A stretch of 64,000 nt of DNA from NCBI RefSeq assembly GCF_001458215.1, contig NZ_CYTW01000001.1, positions 1,488,001-1,552,000 on the forward strand, read 5' to 3'. Below the pieces are notes generated by a model that was not told the DNA's origin, searched no databases, and saw nothing but the letters and a program-made list of their open reading frames with translations. Positions 18,574 through 28,599 of this stretch are shown here, in pieces. A program made the position numbers and the translations under genes. Origin of the DNA: Shimia thalassica. GTDB lineage: Bacteria > Pseudomonadota > Alphaproteobacteria > Rhodobacterales > Rhodobacteraceae. The stretch's first letter is position 1. Every line of letters starts with the position of its first letter.

Positions 18574-20058
18574 ATGACTTATATCCTTGCAATTGATCAG
18601 GGCACGACGTCGTCTCGTGCCATCCTGTTTGACAAAGACATGCAGGTTGCCTCGGTGGCTCAGCAAGAATTTCCACAGCATTTTCCGGCTTCCGGCTGGG
18701 TCGAGCATGATCCGGATGATCTGTGGTCGACGACACTGAAAACCTGTCGGGAGGCGCTGACCACGGCTGGTGTCACTGCGCGGGATGTTGCGGCGATCGG
18801 GATCACGAACCAAAGGGAAACGACGCTTGTCTGGGACCGTCACACAGGCGAGCCGGTGCACAATGCGATTGTCTGGCAGGATCGCAGAACCTCTGAATTC
18901 TGCCAAAATTTGAAGGCCTTGGGGCATGAGCCGGATGTTTCCGCGCGCACTGGATTGTTGCTTGATCCCTATTTTTCGGGAACCAAGCTGCGCTGGATTC
19001 TCGACAATGTTGAGGGAGCACGCCAGCGGGCGGAAGCGGGTGATTTGCTGTTCGGGACGGTGGATTGTTTTCTGATGTGGAAGCTGACGGGCGGCAAGGT
19101 TCACGCCACGGACGCTACAAACGCGTCGCGCACGTTGCTATATGATATTCACCGTGGCCAGTGGAGCCCCGAAATGTGCGCGTTGTTGGATGTGCCGTTA
19201 AAGATGCTGCCCCAAGTGCATGATTGCGCGGCCGAATTTGGCACTGTGACCCAAGATATGCTGGGCGCCGAGATCCCGATCCTTGGCGTCGCAGGAGATC
19301 AACAGGCGGCCACTATCGGGCAGGCCTGCTTTACGCCGGGGATGATGAAGTCGACCTATGGGACAGGCTGTTTCGCGCTTTTGAACACAGGTGGCACCGC
19401 CGTGGCTTCGTCTAATCGATTGCTCACAACCGTTGCCTATCAGCTGGACGGAAAAACGACCTATGCGCTTGAGGGGGCAATCTTTGTGGCCGGTGCCGTG
19501 GTCCAGTGGTTGCGGGATGGGTTGGGTATCATTGAACACGCCCGCGATACAATGTGTCTGGCGCTTGAGGCCGACCCCGAGCAAGAGCTGATCCTTGTGC
19601 CCGCTTTTACCGGACTTGGCGCGCCCTATTGGTCACCAGACAGCCGTGGCGCGGTCTTCGGGCTGAGCCGCAATTCGGGGCCTGCGGAACTGGCGCGCGC
19701 GGCCCTAGAGAGTGTCGGATTTCAAACACGTGATCTTGTCGAGGCGATGCAGGCCGATATGGGCCGGATGGGCGAGACGGTTCTGCGTGTTGATGGTGGT
19801 ATGACGGCAAGCGATTGGACCATGCAGTTTGTCTCGGACATTCTTGCAGCACCGGTTGATCGCCCCAAAGTTCTTGAAAGCACGGCGACGGGGGCGGCTT
19901 GGCTGGCCGGAATGAAAGCGGGCCTGTATCCCGACATGGACGGCTTTGCAGCAACCTGGTCACAAGAGAAACGGTTTGAACCCTCGATGCCCGACGAATT
20001 ACGGGAGAGCCGCTATGCCGCTTGGAAACGGGCTGTGGCGGCGACCTTGACGGTTTGA
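18574..20058 (+). CDS. glpK: Glycerol kinase
   Basis: A 494-residue FGGY-family kinase converting glycerol to sn-glycerol 3-phosphate with ATP. The N-terminus [18 protein letters not shown] is the classic FGGY phosphate-binding start. [12 protein letters not shown] and IVWQDRRT line the glycerol site, and [17 protein letters not shown] and GLGAPYW mark the nucleotide side. Length matches E. coli GlpK (502). The start at 18574 has GGAAGG upstream; an in-frame ATG at 18436 would add a non-conserved tail. No glpD or glpF lies beside it, unusual for a glp operon; it converges on a glycerate kinase gene. Confidence 0.96.
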   Translation: MTYILAIDQGTTSSRAILFDKDMQVASVAQQEFPQHFPASGWVEHDPDDLWSTTLKTCREALTTAGVTARDVAAIGITNQRETTLVWDRHTGEPVHNAIVWQDRRTSEFCQNLKALGHEPDVSARTGLLLDPYFSGTKLRWILDNVEGARQRAEAGDLLFGTVDCFLMWKLTGGKVHATDATNASRTLLYDIHRGQWSPEMCALLDVPLKMLPQVHDCAAEFGTVTQDMLGAEIPILGVAGDQQAATIGQACFTPGMMKSTYGTGCFALLNTGGTAVASSNRLLTTVAYQLDGKTTYALEGAIFVAGAVVQWLRDGLGIIEHARDTMCLALEADPEQELILVPAFTGLGAPYWSPDSRGAVFGLSRNSGPAELARAALESVGFQTRDLVEAMQADMGRMGETVLRVDGGMTASDWTMQFVSDILAAPVDRPKVLESTATGAAWLAGMKAGLYPDMDGFAATWSQEKRFEPSMPDELRESRYAAWKRAVAATLTV

Positions 20059-20093
20059 TCTTTGGCTGCACGTCAACAGCGGTCAGGGTGAGA

Positions 20094-21215
20094 TCAGGTT
20101 TTTAACGCAATCAACAGGTCCATGACATTTGTGCCTGTTGGTCCTGATTTGAACAACGCGCCCGCATGTTCAAGGAACCGCCCGGCGTCGGCCTGACGCA
20201 TGAAACGCGCGGCATCTTCGCTCCATGTGGCTCCGCTGGCAAAACCGCCCGCTGCGTCGGTTGGCCCGTCTGTGCCGTCGGTGCCCGCAACCAGTATCGT
20301 GAGGCCAATAATGCCAGAGACTTCGCGCGCCAGTGCAAGGGCCAGCGCCTGATTACGGCCCCCTTGGCCCGGATCTGGAGGAAGCACAATTGTCGGCTCT
20401 CCGCCCCAGATATGCAGACCGGGCGGGGCATGGCGCAGGGTTTTCCCAATGCTGGCTGCCAGTTCATACACATCGGCATAAAGCGTTTCGCTGTTGGTCA
20501 GGACATTCAGCCCCATACCAGTGGCGGCTTTGGCGCTGGCGTGGCGGGCGATGGCATTGGAGGCAACGATAAAAGGGTCAAAGCTGAACCGGTAAAACTC
20601 GGGCGCGTCGCCAATGCCGGACCCGATTACCGACAGGTCGTCACCCTGCACATCGGAAATGGCCAGCGTGGTGACCAACTCGCCCTGAAACGTGGCCAGA
20701 AGCCGTCCGCCCTTGATCTGGGAAAGCTCTTTGCGACGCGCATTCATCGCGTGAATGTCATAGCCCTGTGCCAGCATTTGCTGGTTTTCGGCCATCAAAC
20801 CCGACAGGGTCATGCCATCGTTCGGAAATTCTGCGAGGGCCGATGCACCGCCAGAGACAAGCATCAACAGATGGCTGTTTTCGGGCATTGTGCGCACGGT
20901 TTTGTGGATTTCATAGCCTGCCACAAGCGAGTTTTCATCTGGGACCGGATGCGCGGCTTCGATCACCTTGCAACAGTTCGGCAGGGCCTCGGTGTGATCA
21001 TATTTCGTGACAACCAGAGTCGGGATACCAGCGCCAAAATGGTCCATCGCGGCCCGTGCCATGGCGGTTGCGGCCTTGCCGACGGCAATGATTTGATCCG
21101 GGCGCGAAACCTGTTGTTCTTTCAGGGCTTTCAACACCGACTCTGTGCCGCGAACGGCTTTGACACCGGCCCACCAGATATCTTCGATATAAGACTTTGA
21201 GGTCGCGTCCAGCAT
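20094..21215 (-). CDS. Glycerate 2-kinase (MOFRL/DUF4147 family; TtuD-like)
   Basis: A 373-residue enzyme of the glycerate kinase type 2 family, which phosphorylates D-glycerate at carbon 2; older annotations call it hydroxypyruvate reductase (TtuD). Visible family motifs are GKAATAMARAA near the N-terminus, SGGASALAEFP in the middle, GGEPTIVLPPDPGQGGRN, and the C-terminal AGTDGTDGPTDAAGG of the MOFRL domain. The start at 21215 was chosen because conserved sequence begins there (MLDATSKSYIEDIWW); the open frame upstream overlaps the divergent gene at 21330. It converges on glpK, both acting on three-carbon substrates. Confidence 0.88.
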   Translation of the reverse strand: MLDATSKSYIEDIWWAGVKAVRGTESVLKALKEQQVSRPDQIIAVGKAATAMARAAMDHFGAGIPTLVVTKYDHTEALPNCCKVIEAAHPVPDENSLVAGYEIHKTVRTMPENSHLLMLVSGGASALAEFPNDGMTLSGLMAENQQMLAQGYDIHAMNARRKELSQIKGGRLLATFQGELVTTLAISDVQGDDLSVIGSGIGDAPEFYRFSFDPFIVASNAIARHASAKAATGMGLNVLTNSETLYADVYELAASIGKTLRHAPPGLHIWGGEPTIVLPPDPGQGGRNQALALALAREVSGIIGLTILVAGTDGTDGPTDAAGGFASGATWSEDAARFMRQADAGRFLEHAGALFKSGPTGTNVMDLLIALKT

Positions 21216-21329
21216 GGTTTTTCCCGTCTGATTGATCCCCAGATTGTCGCATTTCGATAGGGAACACAATGCGGCTGGACGGGGAACGAACAGCGGTTCA
21301 TAACCGCGCCATATTCCAAGGAGCATCCC

Positions 21330-21851
21330 ATGTCGCAATCCTGTGCCCTGTGTGGGGCGAAAACCGAAACTGCCGCTTTTGTTGTTGCGCCTAAGGCGGA
21401 CGAAGTGCAGCTGTGCCAAACCTGCTTGGCAGGTGTGACGGGCAAGCCGGAAGATGCCCCGCATTGGCAATGCCTGCACGAAGCGATCTGGAGCACGGAA
21501 CCCCCGCTGCAAGTTTTGGCATTTCGGGTTTTGAACGGTCTGACCAGCGCCCCTTGGGCACGCGATATTCTTGATATCGCGTATCTCGAACCCGAAGTGA
21601 AAGACTGGGCCGAGGCAGGCATGGCCGATCCGGATGCCCCCGAACATCGCGACAGCAACGGTGTTTTGTTGGCGGCTGGTGATTCAGTGGTGTTGATCAA
21701 GGACCTGCCGGTAAAGGGCGCCGGTTTCACAGCCAAACGTGGCACGCCCGTGCGCAACATCTCTCTTGTTCAAGACAATGCAGAACATATCGAGGGGCGC
21801 GTCGAGAGCCAGCGGATCGTGATCCTGACGAAGTTCGTCAAAAAGACCTGA
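21330..21851 (+). CDS. PhnA/YjdM-like zinc-ribbon protein
   Basis: A 173-residue protein. The N-terminal zinc ribbon is formed by CALC (residues 5-8) and CQTC (about 30-33). The C-terminal PhnA domain (about 105-173) contains SNGVLLAAGDSVVLIKDLPVKG and the closing KFVKK tail. Despite the name, the family has no proven role in phosphonate use, and no phn genes are nearby. AAGGAG precedes the ATG at good spacing. It is divergent from the glycerate kinase gene and converges with the aldehyde dehydrogenase gene with 20 bp between stops. Confidence 0.85.
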   Translation: MSQSCALCGAKTETAAFVVAPKADEVQLCQTCLAGVTGKPEDAPHWQCLHEAIWSTEPPLQVLAFRVLNGLTSAPWARDILDIAYLEPEVKDWAEAGMADPDAPEHRDSNGVLLAAGDSVVLIKDLPVKGAGFTAKRGTPVRNISLVQDNAEHIEGRVESQRIVILTKFVKKT

Positions 21852-21871
21852 CCCTCGACCGCGTTTTTTGA

Positions 21872-23311
21872 TCAATAAACGGAAATGGCTTTGGCTTCGA
21901 GGAATTCTTCGAGGCCAAGTTCGCCGCCTTCACGACCGATACCGGATTGCTTGTAGCCGCCAAACGGGCTGCCTGCCGCGATATAGCCGCCGTTTACGTT
22001 CACGTTGCCAGCCTCAAGCCGCAGGGCAACACGACGGATGCGGTCAGGATCACCGGATGACAGATACGACGACAGGCCATAGGGGGTATCGTTGGCGATA
22101 CGAATGGCGTCTTCTTCCGTGTCAAAGGGGATCATGACCAACACGGGGCCAAAGACCTCTTCGCGTGCGATGCGCATGTCGTTGTGTATGTCGGCAAAGA
22201 CGGTCGGGCGCACATAATACCCCGTGTCAAACCCTTCGGGACGGCCAAGGCCACCGGCAATTAGCCGCGCGCCTTCATCCAGCGCCATTTGAATCATGGC
22301 TTGGACTTTGTCGAATTGCATCTGGCTGGTTAGGGGGCCGATATGATCGCCTTCTTGATCCGGTGCGCCCACCGTGATGGCATTGCATGCCTTGATCGCC
22401 ACATCCACCGCCTGATCATAAACGGATCGCTCGACCAGCATCCGCGTGGGCGCGTCACAGCTTTGACCGGTGTTGCCCATGCACATCTGAACGCCAGCCG
22501 TCACCATTGCATCAACATCGGCATCTGCAAAAATAAGGTTTGCGGATTTCCCGCCCAGTTCCAGCGCCACGCGTTTGACAAGATCGGCGCTGTCATGCGT
22601 GACCGCAACACCGCCACGGGTTGACCCGGTGAAGGACATCATTGCGACATCGGGATGACGCGACAAGGCTGCGCCGACAACCGGACCTTCGCCGTGGACA
22701 AGATTGAAGACGCCGGCCGGAACGCCCGCTTCATGCAGCACTTCGGCATAAAGGATGGCCGAAATCGGGGTCAGTTCCGATGGTTTCAGAACCATGGTAC
22801 AGCCAGCCGCGAGCGCGGGGATCACCTTGAGAACGATTTGGTTCACCGGCCAGTTCCAAGGCGTAATCAGGCCACAGACACCTATCGGCCCCCGCACAAG
22901 CAAATCGCCGTTTTCGAGGGTTTCCTCGAAGGTGAAATCCTTCAGCGCGTCGATAACGGCCTCAAGGTGGCTCACTCCGACGGCGGCCTGTTCATCCCTC
23001 GAGAAACTGATCGGCGCGCCCATCTCGGTTGAGATCGCTTGGGCGAATTCTTCGAAACGGCGTTTATACACATCGAGAATGCGGGAAATGACGGCAAGAC
23101 GTTCTTCGCGCGAAGTCTGCGACCATGCAGGGAAGGCGGCCTTGGCGGCGGCAACCGCGCGATCAACATCGCTTTGTGATCCCATAGCAAGCTGTGCAAA
23201 TGGTGCTTCTGTTGCGGGATCGATGACATCGATCACGTTTGAGCCGAGCGGGGATACCCATGCGCGGTCAATATAGAAGGCGTCGGTGTGGCTGTAGGTC
23301 ATGTAAGGCAC
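21872..23311 (-). CDS. NAD(P)-dependent aldehyde dehydrogenase
   Basis: A 479-residue ALDH-superfamily enzyme oxidising an aldehyde to its acid. The NAD-binding region includes WNWPVNQIVLKVIPALAAG and FTGSTRGGVAV. The general base is in LELGGKSANLIF, and the catalytic Cys is in GNTGQSCDAPTRM near residue 284. The C-terminal PFGGYKQSGIGREGG is typical. Length is standard. The natural aldehyde cannot be inferred; members near this type act on aliphatic or aromatic aldehydes. It appears to be transcribed alone. Confidence 0.92.
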   Translation of the reverse strand: MPYMTYSHTDAFYIDRAWVSPLGSNVIDVIDPATEAPFAQLAMGSQSDVDRAVAAAKAAFPAWSQTSREERLAVISRILDVYKRRFEEFAQAISTEMGAPISFSRDEQAAVGVSHLEAVIDALKDFTFEETLENGDLLVRGPIGVCGLITPWNWPVNQIVLKVIPALAAGCTMVLKPSELTPISAILYAEVLHEAGVPAGVFNLVHGEGPVVGAALSRHPDVAMMSFTGSTRGGVAVTHDSADLVKRVALELGGKSANLIFADADVDAMVTAGVQMCMGNTGQSCDAPTRMLVERSVYDQAVDVAIKACNAITVGAPDQEGDHIGPLTSQMQFDKVQAMIQMALDEGARLIAGGLGRPEGFDTGYYVRPTVFADIHNDMRIAREEVFGPVLVMIPFDTEEDAIRIANDTPYGLSSYLSSGDPDRIRRVALRLEAGNVNVNGGYIAAGSPFGGYKQSGIGREGGELGLEEFLEAKAISVY

Positions 23312-23423
23312 CTTTCAGAGAAGACGGCATAGGCCAGAATTGCAGAAACGATGCTAGCCCCCAACAAACGAGTCGATGCAAGGAAAACGACAGGTTCCGT
23401 TTCGAAAACTTCGAAAAACAGGC

Positions 23424-23861
23424 CTAGATTTCCATCGCGATTGTCACAGGGCCGTCATTCAGCAACCGCACCTTCATATCTGCGCCAAACTGCCCCCGCG
23501 CGACGGGCAAGCCCAGCATTTCCAGCTGGTCGGCAAAATAGGTGTAGAGACGTTCCCCGTCTGCAGGCGCGGCGGCGCTGGAAAAACCGGGGCGGTTGCC
23601 GCTTCGGGTGTCTGCGGCCAGCGTGAATTGCGACACAACAAGAACACTGCCGCCGACATCTGTTACCGAGCGGTTCATCTTGCCCGCGTCATCCTGAAAA
23701 ATCCGAAGCTTTGAAATTTTCGCGGCAAGCTTGTCTGCCTGGGTTTCGGTGTCGCCCTGCATGGCACAGACCAGAACCAAAAGACCCTGTTCGATTTCTC
23801 CGACAATCTCATTATCAACTGTGACGCTGGCTTCGCTGACGCGTTGCAAAAGGGCTTTCAT
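23424..23861 (-). CDS. dtd: D-aminoacyl-tRNA deacylase
   Basis: A 145-residue enzyme that removes D-amino acids (and Gly from tRNA-Ala) from mischarged tRNA. The two family motifs are present: SQFTL in the middle, with the nucleophile region, and NDGPVT near the C-terminus, forming the cross-subunit active site of the dimer. Length equals that of E. coli Dtd. Its ATG overlaps the stop of the upstream sugar kinase gene by four bases (ATGA), indicating one transcript and translational coupling. Confidence 0.96.
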   Translation of the reverse strand: MKALLQRVSEASVTVDNEIVGEIEQGLLVLVCAMQGDTETQADKLAAKISKLRIFQDDAGKMNRSVTDVGGSVLVVSQFTLAADTRSGNRPGFSSAAAPADGERLYTYFADQLEMLGLPVARGQFGADMKVRLLNDGPVTIAMEI

Positions 23862-24754
23862 TGCAGTTCCTCTTTCGTGGGGCCGTCGGAACCATGTCGG
23901 GTGACGGAGAATGTTGCCGACCGGATGCCATAGGCGGCAGCACGGTTCAATACCGCGGCTTCGGACTTGGCCATCAGGGCAGGGGTCATGCATCCTTGGG
24001 TGTTCAGGCTGGCCAGAAAGCCGGCATTGAATATGTCGCCCGCGCCAACAGTGTCTTTTACGGGCACGGGGGCCGCCGGAAAATGCTGTGCACCATGTCG
24101 CGAATACAGCGTCACACCATTCGCGCCATGTGTATGAATGACAACGGATGCCCGGCCCTGAAGCAATTGTTCCGGCGGGTCGGGGCGCAACCACGCCAAA
24201 TCTTCGTCCGAGAATTTCAGGACGTCCGCCATGAGCATCATCCGGTCAAGCCGCTTGCGATAGTCTTCTTCCTGATCCTCGATCAATGCGGGGCGGATAT
24301 TCACATCCAAAAGGATCAGACGGCTGTCTCCGGCCATCTGCATCAGGGCTTCAAAAACACCTGCAGCGGGGCGGTGGATCAGGCTGAGCCCTCCAAAAAC
24401 CAATGCTTGGGCGGCCTCGATTTCCGGCATGTGCAGAAACGACAACGCACGGCCTGCGCTATCTTGGTCACGAAACGTAAATTGGGGACTGCCATCGACA
24501 AGGTCGACAATGGCTTGGGGGCAGGGGGCGTCCATCACGGGGCTGCGATTAAAATCCACGCCTTCGGTTTGAAGGGTGGTTTGGATGTGACGCCCGTGGG
24601 TGTCGTTTGAAAGCCCCGCAAACAGGGCGGCAGATTGGCCCAACCGCGAGAGAGCAACTGCAGTGTTGACCGCCGCACCACCAGAGACGGCACGCGTTGT
24701 TCCATCGGCCTTTGGCAAAAGGTCGATCACCGCTTCACCACAACAAAGTATCAT
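23858..24754 (-). CDS. PfkB-family carbohydrate kinase (fructokinase-like)
   Basis: A 298-residue ribokinase-fold enzyme phosphorylating a sugar. The N-terminal signature is [15 protein letters not shown]. The C-terminal signature [13 protein letters not shown] contains the catalytic Asp and the anion hole. The start at 24754 ([14 protein letters not shown]) is chosen because the conserved first strand begins there; the open frame upstream is not family-like. It is the first gene of a two-gene unit with dtd, joined by an ATGA overlap. Fructose is the most likely substrate by family resemblance, but this is not provable from sequence. Confidence 0.88.
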   Translation of the reverse strand: MILCCGEAVIDLLPKADGTTRAVSGGAAVNTAVALSRLGQSAALFAGLSNDTHGRHIQTTLQTEGVDFNRSPVMDAPCPQAIVDLVDGSPQFTFRDQDSAGRALSFLHMPEIEAAQALVFGGLSLIHRPAAGVFEALMQMAGDSRLILLDVNIRPALIEDQEEDYRKRLDRMMLMADVLKFSDEDLAWLRPDPPEQLLQGRASVVIHTHGANGVTLYSRHGAQHFPAAPVPVKDTVGAGDIFNAGFLASLNTQGCMTPALMAKSEAAVLNRAAAYGIRSATFSVTRHGSDGPTKEELQ

Positions 24755-24885
24755 TCGTGTCTTGCCCTGTCCCAAAGTCTCGCGCGCAGGCGAAAGAAAC
24801 TGAAACCTGCGCCAAAATCGGCCAGAACACAACGCACAGTACGCCCTTCATTCGGAAGGCAAAGGTCGGCAGGCGTTTTCACAGA

Positions 24886-25377
24886 TCAGAGTTTAGGACC
24901 ATCCATGATGATACAAGTGGTAGAACCTGTGGCGTAGAGCTTTCCATCCTCAACACCCACGATTTCTCCGTCGGCGATACCAGTCGAGCGGCCCGCATGG
25001 TGCACGGTGCCGATGGCATGTACCTTGGTGCCCAAGGGGATCGGGCGAATGATATTCACCTTGAATTCCAATGTTGTATAGATTTGTCCGGCGCGCAGTT
25101 TGGTCTGAACCGCACAGGCCATACAACTGTCGAGGATCGTGCCATACCAGCCACCATGGACGGTGCCGAGCGGGTTCAAAGCTTTGAACGCCGGCGTGCC
25201 CTCAAAGACGACTTTGCCGTCTTCGGCAAGGACCGGCCAGAAATCCAGCGTCTCGCCTATGGGCGGGCCTGCGATCTCGCCATTTACGATGTCTTGCATC
25301 AATTGCAGACCAGTACGTTCCAAAACGTCCTGAATGCGGGGCAGTTCGCTGGTGTCTTGCGCGAATTTACGTGGCAT
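24886..25377 (-). CDS. PaaI-family hotdog thioesterase
   Basis: A 163-residue single-hotdog protein, probably hydrolysing an acyl-CoA thioester as a tetramer. The active-site region reads GTVHGGWYGTILDSCMACAV, with the HGG signature and the acidic residue on the central helix. The following TTLEFKVNIIRPIP is the typical second strand pair. About 45 N-terminal residues precede the hotdog. Substrate is unknown; aromatic acyl-CoA is common in this family. It lies on the same strand as metF upstream and the sugar kinase downstream, but the gaps (71 and 131 bp) leave operon structure open. Confidence 0.87.
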   Translation of the reverse strand: MPRKFAQDTSELPRIQDVLERTGLQLMQDIVNGEIAGPPIGETLDFWPVLAEDGKVVFEGTPAFKALNPLGTVHGGWYGTILDSCMACAVQTKLRAGQIYTTLEFKVNIIRPIPLGTKVHAIGTVHHAGRSTGIADGEIVGVEDGKLYATGSTTCIIMDGPKL

Positions 25378-25448
25378 GGGGGCGGCCTCCTGTTCTCCTC
25401 CCAGACAAGAGGCCGCAATGCGCGAGGTCTTGCAACCTCGTGCAGAAA

Positions 25449-26315
25449 TTACGCCACGTTCTCGAGGGCGACGTTTGGCGTGATTCCCAGAGCGAAACAG
25501 ACATCACGGGTCAATTCCGGTCTGTTGAGCGTGTAGAAATGCAGGGCATCGACGCCTTCATCCATCAGGTCGGAACACAGTTCCGTACACAGTGCGGTCG
25601 CCAGCAAATCAGTGCGCCCGTCTCTTTCCGCTTTTGAAAAAGCGTCGTCCAGCCAGCGTGGAATGTCAGTACCACAGCGCTTTGCAAAATTGCGTGCACC
25701 TTTCCAGTTTTCAATGGGAAGAATGCCCGGAATGATCGGAGCATCAATACCCGCCGCCGCACAGGCATCACGGAACCGCAAAAAGGTTTCGGGTTCAAAA
25801 AAGAACTGGGTGATTGCCTCGCTTGCGCCTGCATCGATCTTGCGTTTCAGCCAGTCAATGTCGGCTTGGGCATTGCTTGCTTCGGGGTGCTTGTCCGGAT
25901 ATGCGCCCACGCGGATCGTGAATTTTCCAGTGTCTGCAAGGGCTTCGATAAGTTCGACAGAATTGGCGAACCCGTCGGGGTGGGGGACAAATCCATCGCT
26001 GCCTTTCGGGGGATCACCGCGCAGAGCGACGATTTCGTTGACGCCGACGCGTGCAAATTCTTCGGCAATGGCCAGTGTTTCGGCTTTGGTCGCGTCAACA
26101 CATGTCAGGTGGGCGGCGACATTCAGGCCGCTTGATTTATGCAAAGTGGCCACCGCATCACGGGTAAGGTCCCGCGTGGTGCCGCCTGCACCATAGGTGA
26201 CAGAGACAAACCGCGGATCCATTGGCGCCAAAGTCTGAACAGTGTCCCAAAGGCGGAACGACGCTTCCAGATTTTGTGGCGGAAAGAATTCGTATGAAAT
26301 TGCAGGTGCGGTCAT
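25449..26315 (-). CDS. metF: 5,10-methylenetetrahydrofolate reductase
   Basis: A 288-residue FAD enzyme reducing 5,10-methylene-THF to 5-methyl-THF, the methyl donor for methionine synthesis. Conserved landmarks are SYEFFPPQ at the N-terminus (with the catalytic Glu), VTYGAGGT, the VAHLTC strand, ALRGDPP and the QFFFE segment. The start at 26315 has AGGGA eight bases upstream; an earlier in-frame ATG at 26333 has none. It is divergent from a MetR-like regulator gene, the classic arrangement for homocysteine-responsive control. Confidence 0.95.
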   Translation of the reverse strand: MTAPAISYEFFPPQNLEASFRLWDTVQTLAPMDPRFVSVTYGAGGTTRDLTRDAVATLHKSSGLNVAAHLTCVDATKAETLAIAEEFARVGVNEIVALRGDPPKGSDGFVPHPDGFANSVELIEALADTGKFTIRVGAYPDKHPEASNAQADIDWLKRKIDAGASEAITQFFFEPETFLRFRDACAAAGIDAPIIPGILPIENWKGARNFAKRCGTDIPRWLDDAFSKAERDGRTDLLATALCTELCSDLMDEGVDALHFYTLNRPELTRDVCFALGITPNVALENVA

Positions 26316-26332
26316 GTTTTTGGTCCCTATCA

Positions 26333-26346
26333 TGAGGTTGCGCTCA
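26333..26346. promoter_or_regulatory. Candidate MetR operator in the metF-metR divergent region
   Basis: The dyad TGAG-N6-CTCA lies 17 bases upstream of the metF start and about 60 upstream of metR. A second, wider dyad, CTCA-N9-TGAG, lies closer to metR. E. coli MetR sites are TGAA-N5-TTCA, so the match is in style rather than in exact sequence. Confidence 0.4.
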
Positions 26347-26406
26347 ACATACAGACGTGACATTTGTTGGCAAATTCATAATCCTCAAGAACAACATGAG
26401 TTTCAT

Positions 26407-27318
26407 ATGAAGATGCATATCGAATTCCGTCACCTTCGCACGGTACGGGCGATCCACGAAGCGGGTGGTCTGGCGCGCGCGGCGGAACAATTGAACATTA
26501 CCCAGTCCGCGCTGTCTCATCAGGTCAAGGGGTTGGAAGAGCAGGCAGGGGTCGAGTTGTTCGTGCGCCGCTCCAAGCCGATGAAGCTGTCTGCAGCGGG
26601 TATGCGCCTTTTGCGACTGGCGAACAAAATCCTTCCCGAAGTCGAAGCGCTTGAGGCCGAGTTCAACGGCCTGCGTGCCGGCAGCTCGGGGCGGTTGCAT
26701 ATCGCGATCGAATGCCATGCCTGTTTTGAGTGGCTGTTTCCCGTGCTTGAAAAGTTCCGCAAGATCTGGCCCGACGTGGATGTCGACATCCGTCCGGGTC
26801 TGGCGTTTGACGCTATGCCGGCGCTGCAAAAGGAAGAAGTTGATCTGGTCGTGTCGTCAGATCCTGAAAACCTGCCCGGTGTTTCCTTTTCCCATCTGTT
26901 TGATTACGCGCCGGTTTTTGTCGCTGCGTCCCAGCACCCTCTGGCCCAAAAGACGTTTATCGATGCCGAGGATTTTCGCGGAGAAACCTTGATCACCTAT
27001 CCGGTGGAACGCGCACGTCTTGATATCTTTTCGCAGCTTTTGACGCCTGCCAAGGTCGAGCCTGCATCGGTGCGTCAGGCCGAGTTGACGGCCGTGATCC
27101 TGTTGCTTGTGGCGTCAAATCGCGGCGTTTCCGTCTTGCCGGACTGGGTGGTGCGCGAGGTGAAATATTCCTCTGACTATGTCACGCGACCATTGACAGA
27201 AACCGGTCTCACGCGACAGCTTTTTGCGGCAACCCGCGAAGACGATCTGGACAAGCCCTATATGGTGGACCTGATCCGCATGGCCGGAGAAGAAGCGCGC
27301 CGACTTCAGGACGCCTAG
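26407..27318 (+). CDS. metR: LysR-type regulator, MetR-like
   Basis: A 303-residue LysR-family regulator. The N-terminal winged helix-turn-helix is at about 5-65 (FRHLRTVRAIHEAGGLARAA then NITQSALSHQVKGLE). The effector-binding domain spans about 93-295. Residue patterns such as IECHACFEWLFPVLEKF and YPVERARLDIF are those of MetR, which uses homocysteine as co-inducer and controls met genes. The start at 26407 gives a normal LysR N-terminus; its ribosome-binding site is weak. It is divergent from metF with 91 bp between, so it probably regulates metF and itself. Confidence 0.9.
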   Translation: MKMHIEFRHLRTVRAIHEAGGLARAAEQLNITQSALSHQVKGLEEQAGVELFVRRSKPMKLSAAGMRLLRLANKILPEVEALEAEFNGLRAGSSGRLHIAIECHACFEWLFPVLEKFRKIWPDVDVDIRPGLAFDAMPALQKEEVDLVVSSDPENLPGVSFSHLFDYAPVFVAASQHPLAQKTFIDAEDFRGETLITYPVERARLDIFSQLLTPAKVEPASVRQAELTAVILLLVASNRGVSVLPDWVVREVKYSSDYVTRPLTETGLTRQLFAATREDDLDKPYMVDLIRMAGEEARRLQDA

Positions 27319-27344
27319 CCACTGATCCTGCATATTCTAGTGGG

Positions 27345-27374
27345 TCACCCGCTCTGGAGGTTTAGGGCGGGTGA
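27345..27374 (+). terminator. Rho-independent terminator after metR
   Basis: An 8-bp stem TCACCCGC/GCGGGTGA, followed by TCTGTTTTT. It is 26 bases after the metR stop and also faces the end of the convergent reductase gene. Confidence 0.75.
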
Positions 27375-27399
27375 TCTGTTTTTAGTGTGGCTTTGGTGC

Positions 27400-28440
27400 C
27401 TATCCGACCTTAACGATCTGTTTGCCGCGGTTCGCACCTTTCAGCATGCCCATAAAGGCCGAAGGCGCATTTTCGAGCCCCTCTGCGATGTCTTCGACAA
27501 ATTTGATGTCGCCTGACACCACCTGTGGCGCGACCTCGCTCAGGAACTCGGGATACTGGTCGTAGTGGTTCGAGATGATGAACCCGTTGACTGACAGGAA
27601 TTTGACCAGAATGTTCCGCCAGATCGCAGGCGCCGTGAGACCCTTGCTGTCAGCATCGCCACCCAAGGCGCCTGCATCATACCAGCTGATCATACCGCAA
27701 ACCGGAATACGCCCGTGCGGGTTCATAAGGGGCAAGACGGCCTCAAGCACTTTGCCGCCAACGTTTTCATAGTAGATGTCGATGCCATCGGGGCAGGCGT
27801 CTTTCAGCGCCGAACGCAAGTCACGCGCCGTTTCATAGGCGCGGTGGTCGAGACAGTCGTCAAACCCGTAAACGTCTTTGGCCATTGCGCATTTCTCTGC
27901 ACCGCCGGCAATTCCAACAACCCGAAGCCCGGCTTTGCGCGCAAGCTGTCCCACCATTGATCCAACAGGACCGGTCGCGGCCGCAACAACAAGCGTTTCA
28001 CCCGCTTTGGGGCGACCAAGCGCATTCAAGCCATACCATCCGGTAAAGCCGGGCATGCCAAGTACACCCAAAGCGGCGGTTAACGGCGCTTGCGCAGGGT
28101 CAAGCTTGCGCAGCATTTTTGCAGGTTGAACCGCATGCGTGGCCCAGCCCAGCATGCCAAATACACTGTCGCCGGGTTTCAGGTAATCGCTGCGCGAGGA
28201 AATCACCTCTCCGACGCCGCCCCCTTCCAGCGTGCCGCCGATCGGAACCGGCGCGGCATAGGATTTTGCGTCATCCATGCGTCCCCGCATATAGGGGTCA
28301 AGCGACATGTATTGGACCCGCACCAAAACCTCTCCGTCCTTAGGCTCTGGCATGGGGGCTGTTTCCAGTTTGAAATTGTCTTGCGTCGGCGCGCCCGTCG
28401 GGCGGCTTGCCAACACGATGTGTTGCATGGTTTCGCTCAT
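27400..28440 (-). CDS. NADP-dependent oxidoreductase, MDR superfamily (CurA/YfmJ-like)
   Basis: A 346-residue zinc-independent medium-chain reductase that uses NADPH to reduce double bonds of alpha,beta-unsaturated carbonyls. MSLDPYMRGRM near the N-terminus is a hallmark of this subgroup. The Rossmann motif appears as AAATGPVGSMVGQLARKAG. The C-terminus YPEFLSEVAPQVVSGDIKF is also typical. The start at 28440 has AGAGGAG at 8-base spacing; the ATG six bases earlier sits on top of that site. E. coli CurA is 345 residues. It is divergent from the inositol-phosphatase-like gene with about 160 bp between. Confidence 0.9.
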   Translation of the reverse strand: MSETMQHIVLASRPTGAPTQDNFKLETAPMPEPKDGEVLVRVQYMSLDPYMRGRMDDAKSYAAPVPIGGTLEGGGVGEVISSRSDYLKPGDSVFGMLGWATHAVQPAKMLRKLDPAQAPLTAALGVLGMPGFTGWYGLNALGRPKAGETLVVAAATGPVGSMVGQLARKAGLRVVGIAGGAEKCAMAKDVYGFDDCLDHRAYETARDLRSALKDACPDGIDIYYENVGGKVLEAVLPLMNPHGRIPVCGMISWYDAGALGGDADSKGLTAPAIWRNILVKFLSVNGFIISNHYDQYPEFLSEVAPQVVSGDIKFVEDIAEGLENAPSAFMGMLKGANRGKQIVKVG

Positions 28441-28599
28441 TTGCATCTCCTCTTGCTGCATATACGGTGCGGGGGAAGTGGTCTTTTGGCAAGAAGATGC
28501 GGAATGTAGCGACTTGTGACGTTGGGACAGGTCTTGGCCCTTGGCAAACACGGTTTTGCGGCGTATACGCGCGGCCTGACATATGCAAGGAGCCATGCC

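Noticed and set aside
17635-19104. A 489-codon open frame on the minus strand
   Set aside because: It spans the end of the acyl-CoA synthetase gene, a strong terminator and the start of glpK on the opposite strand, which no real gene would do.
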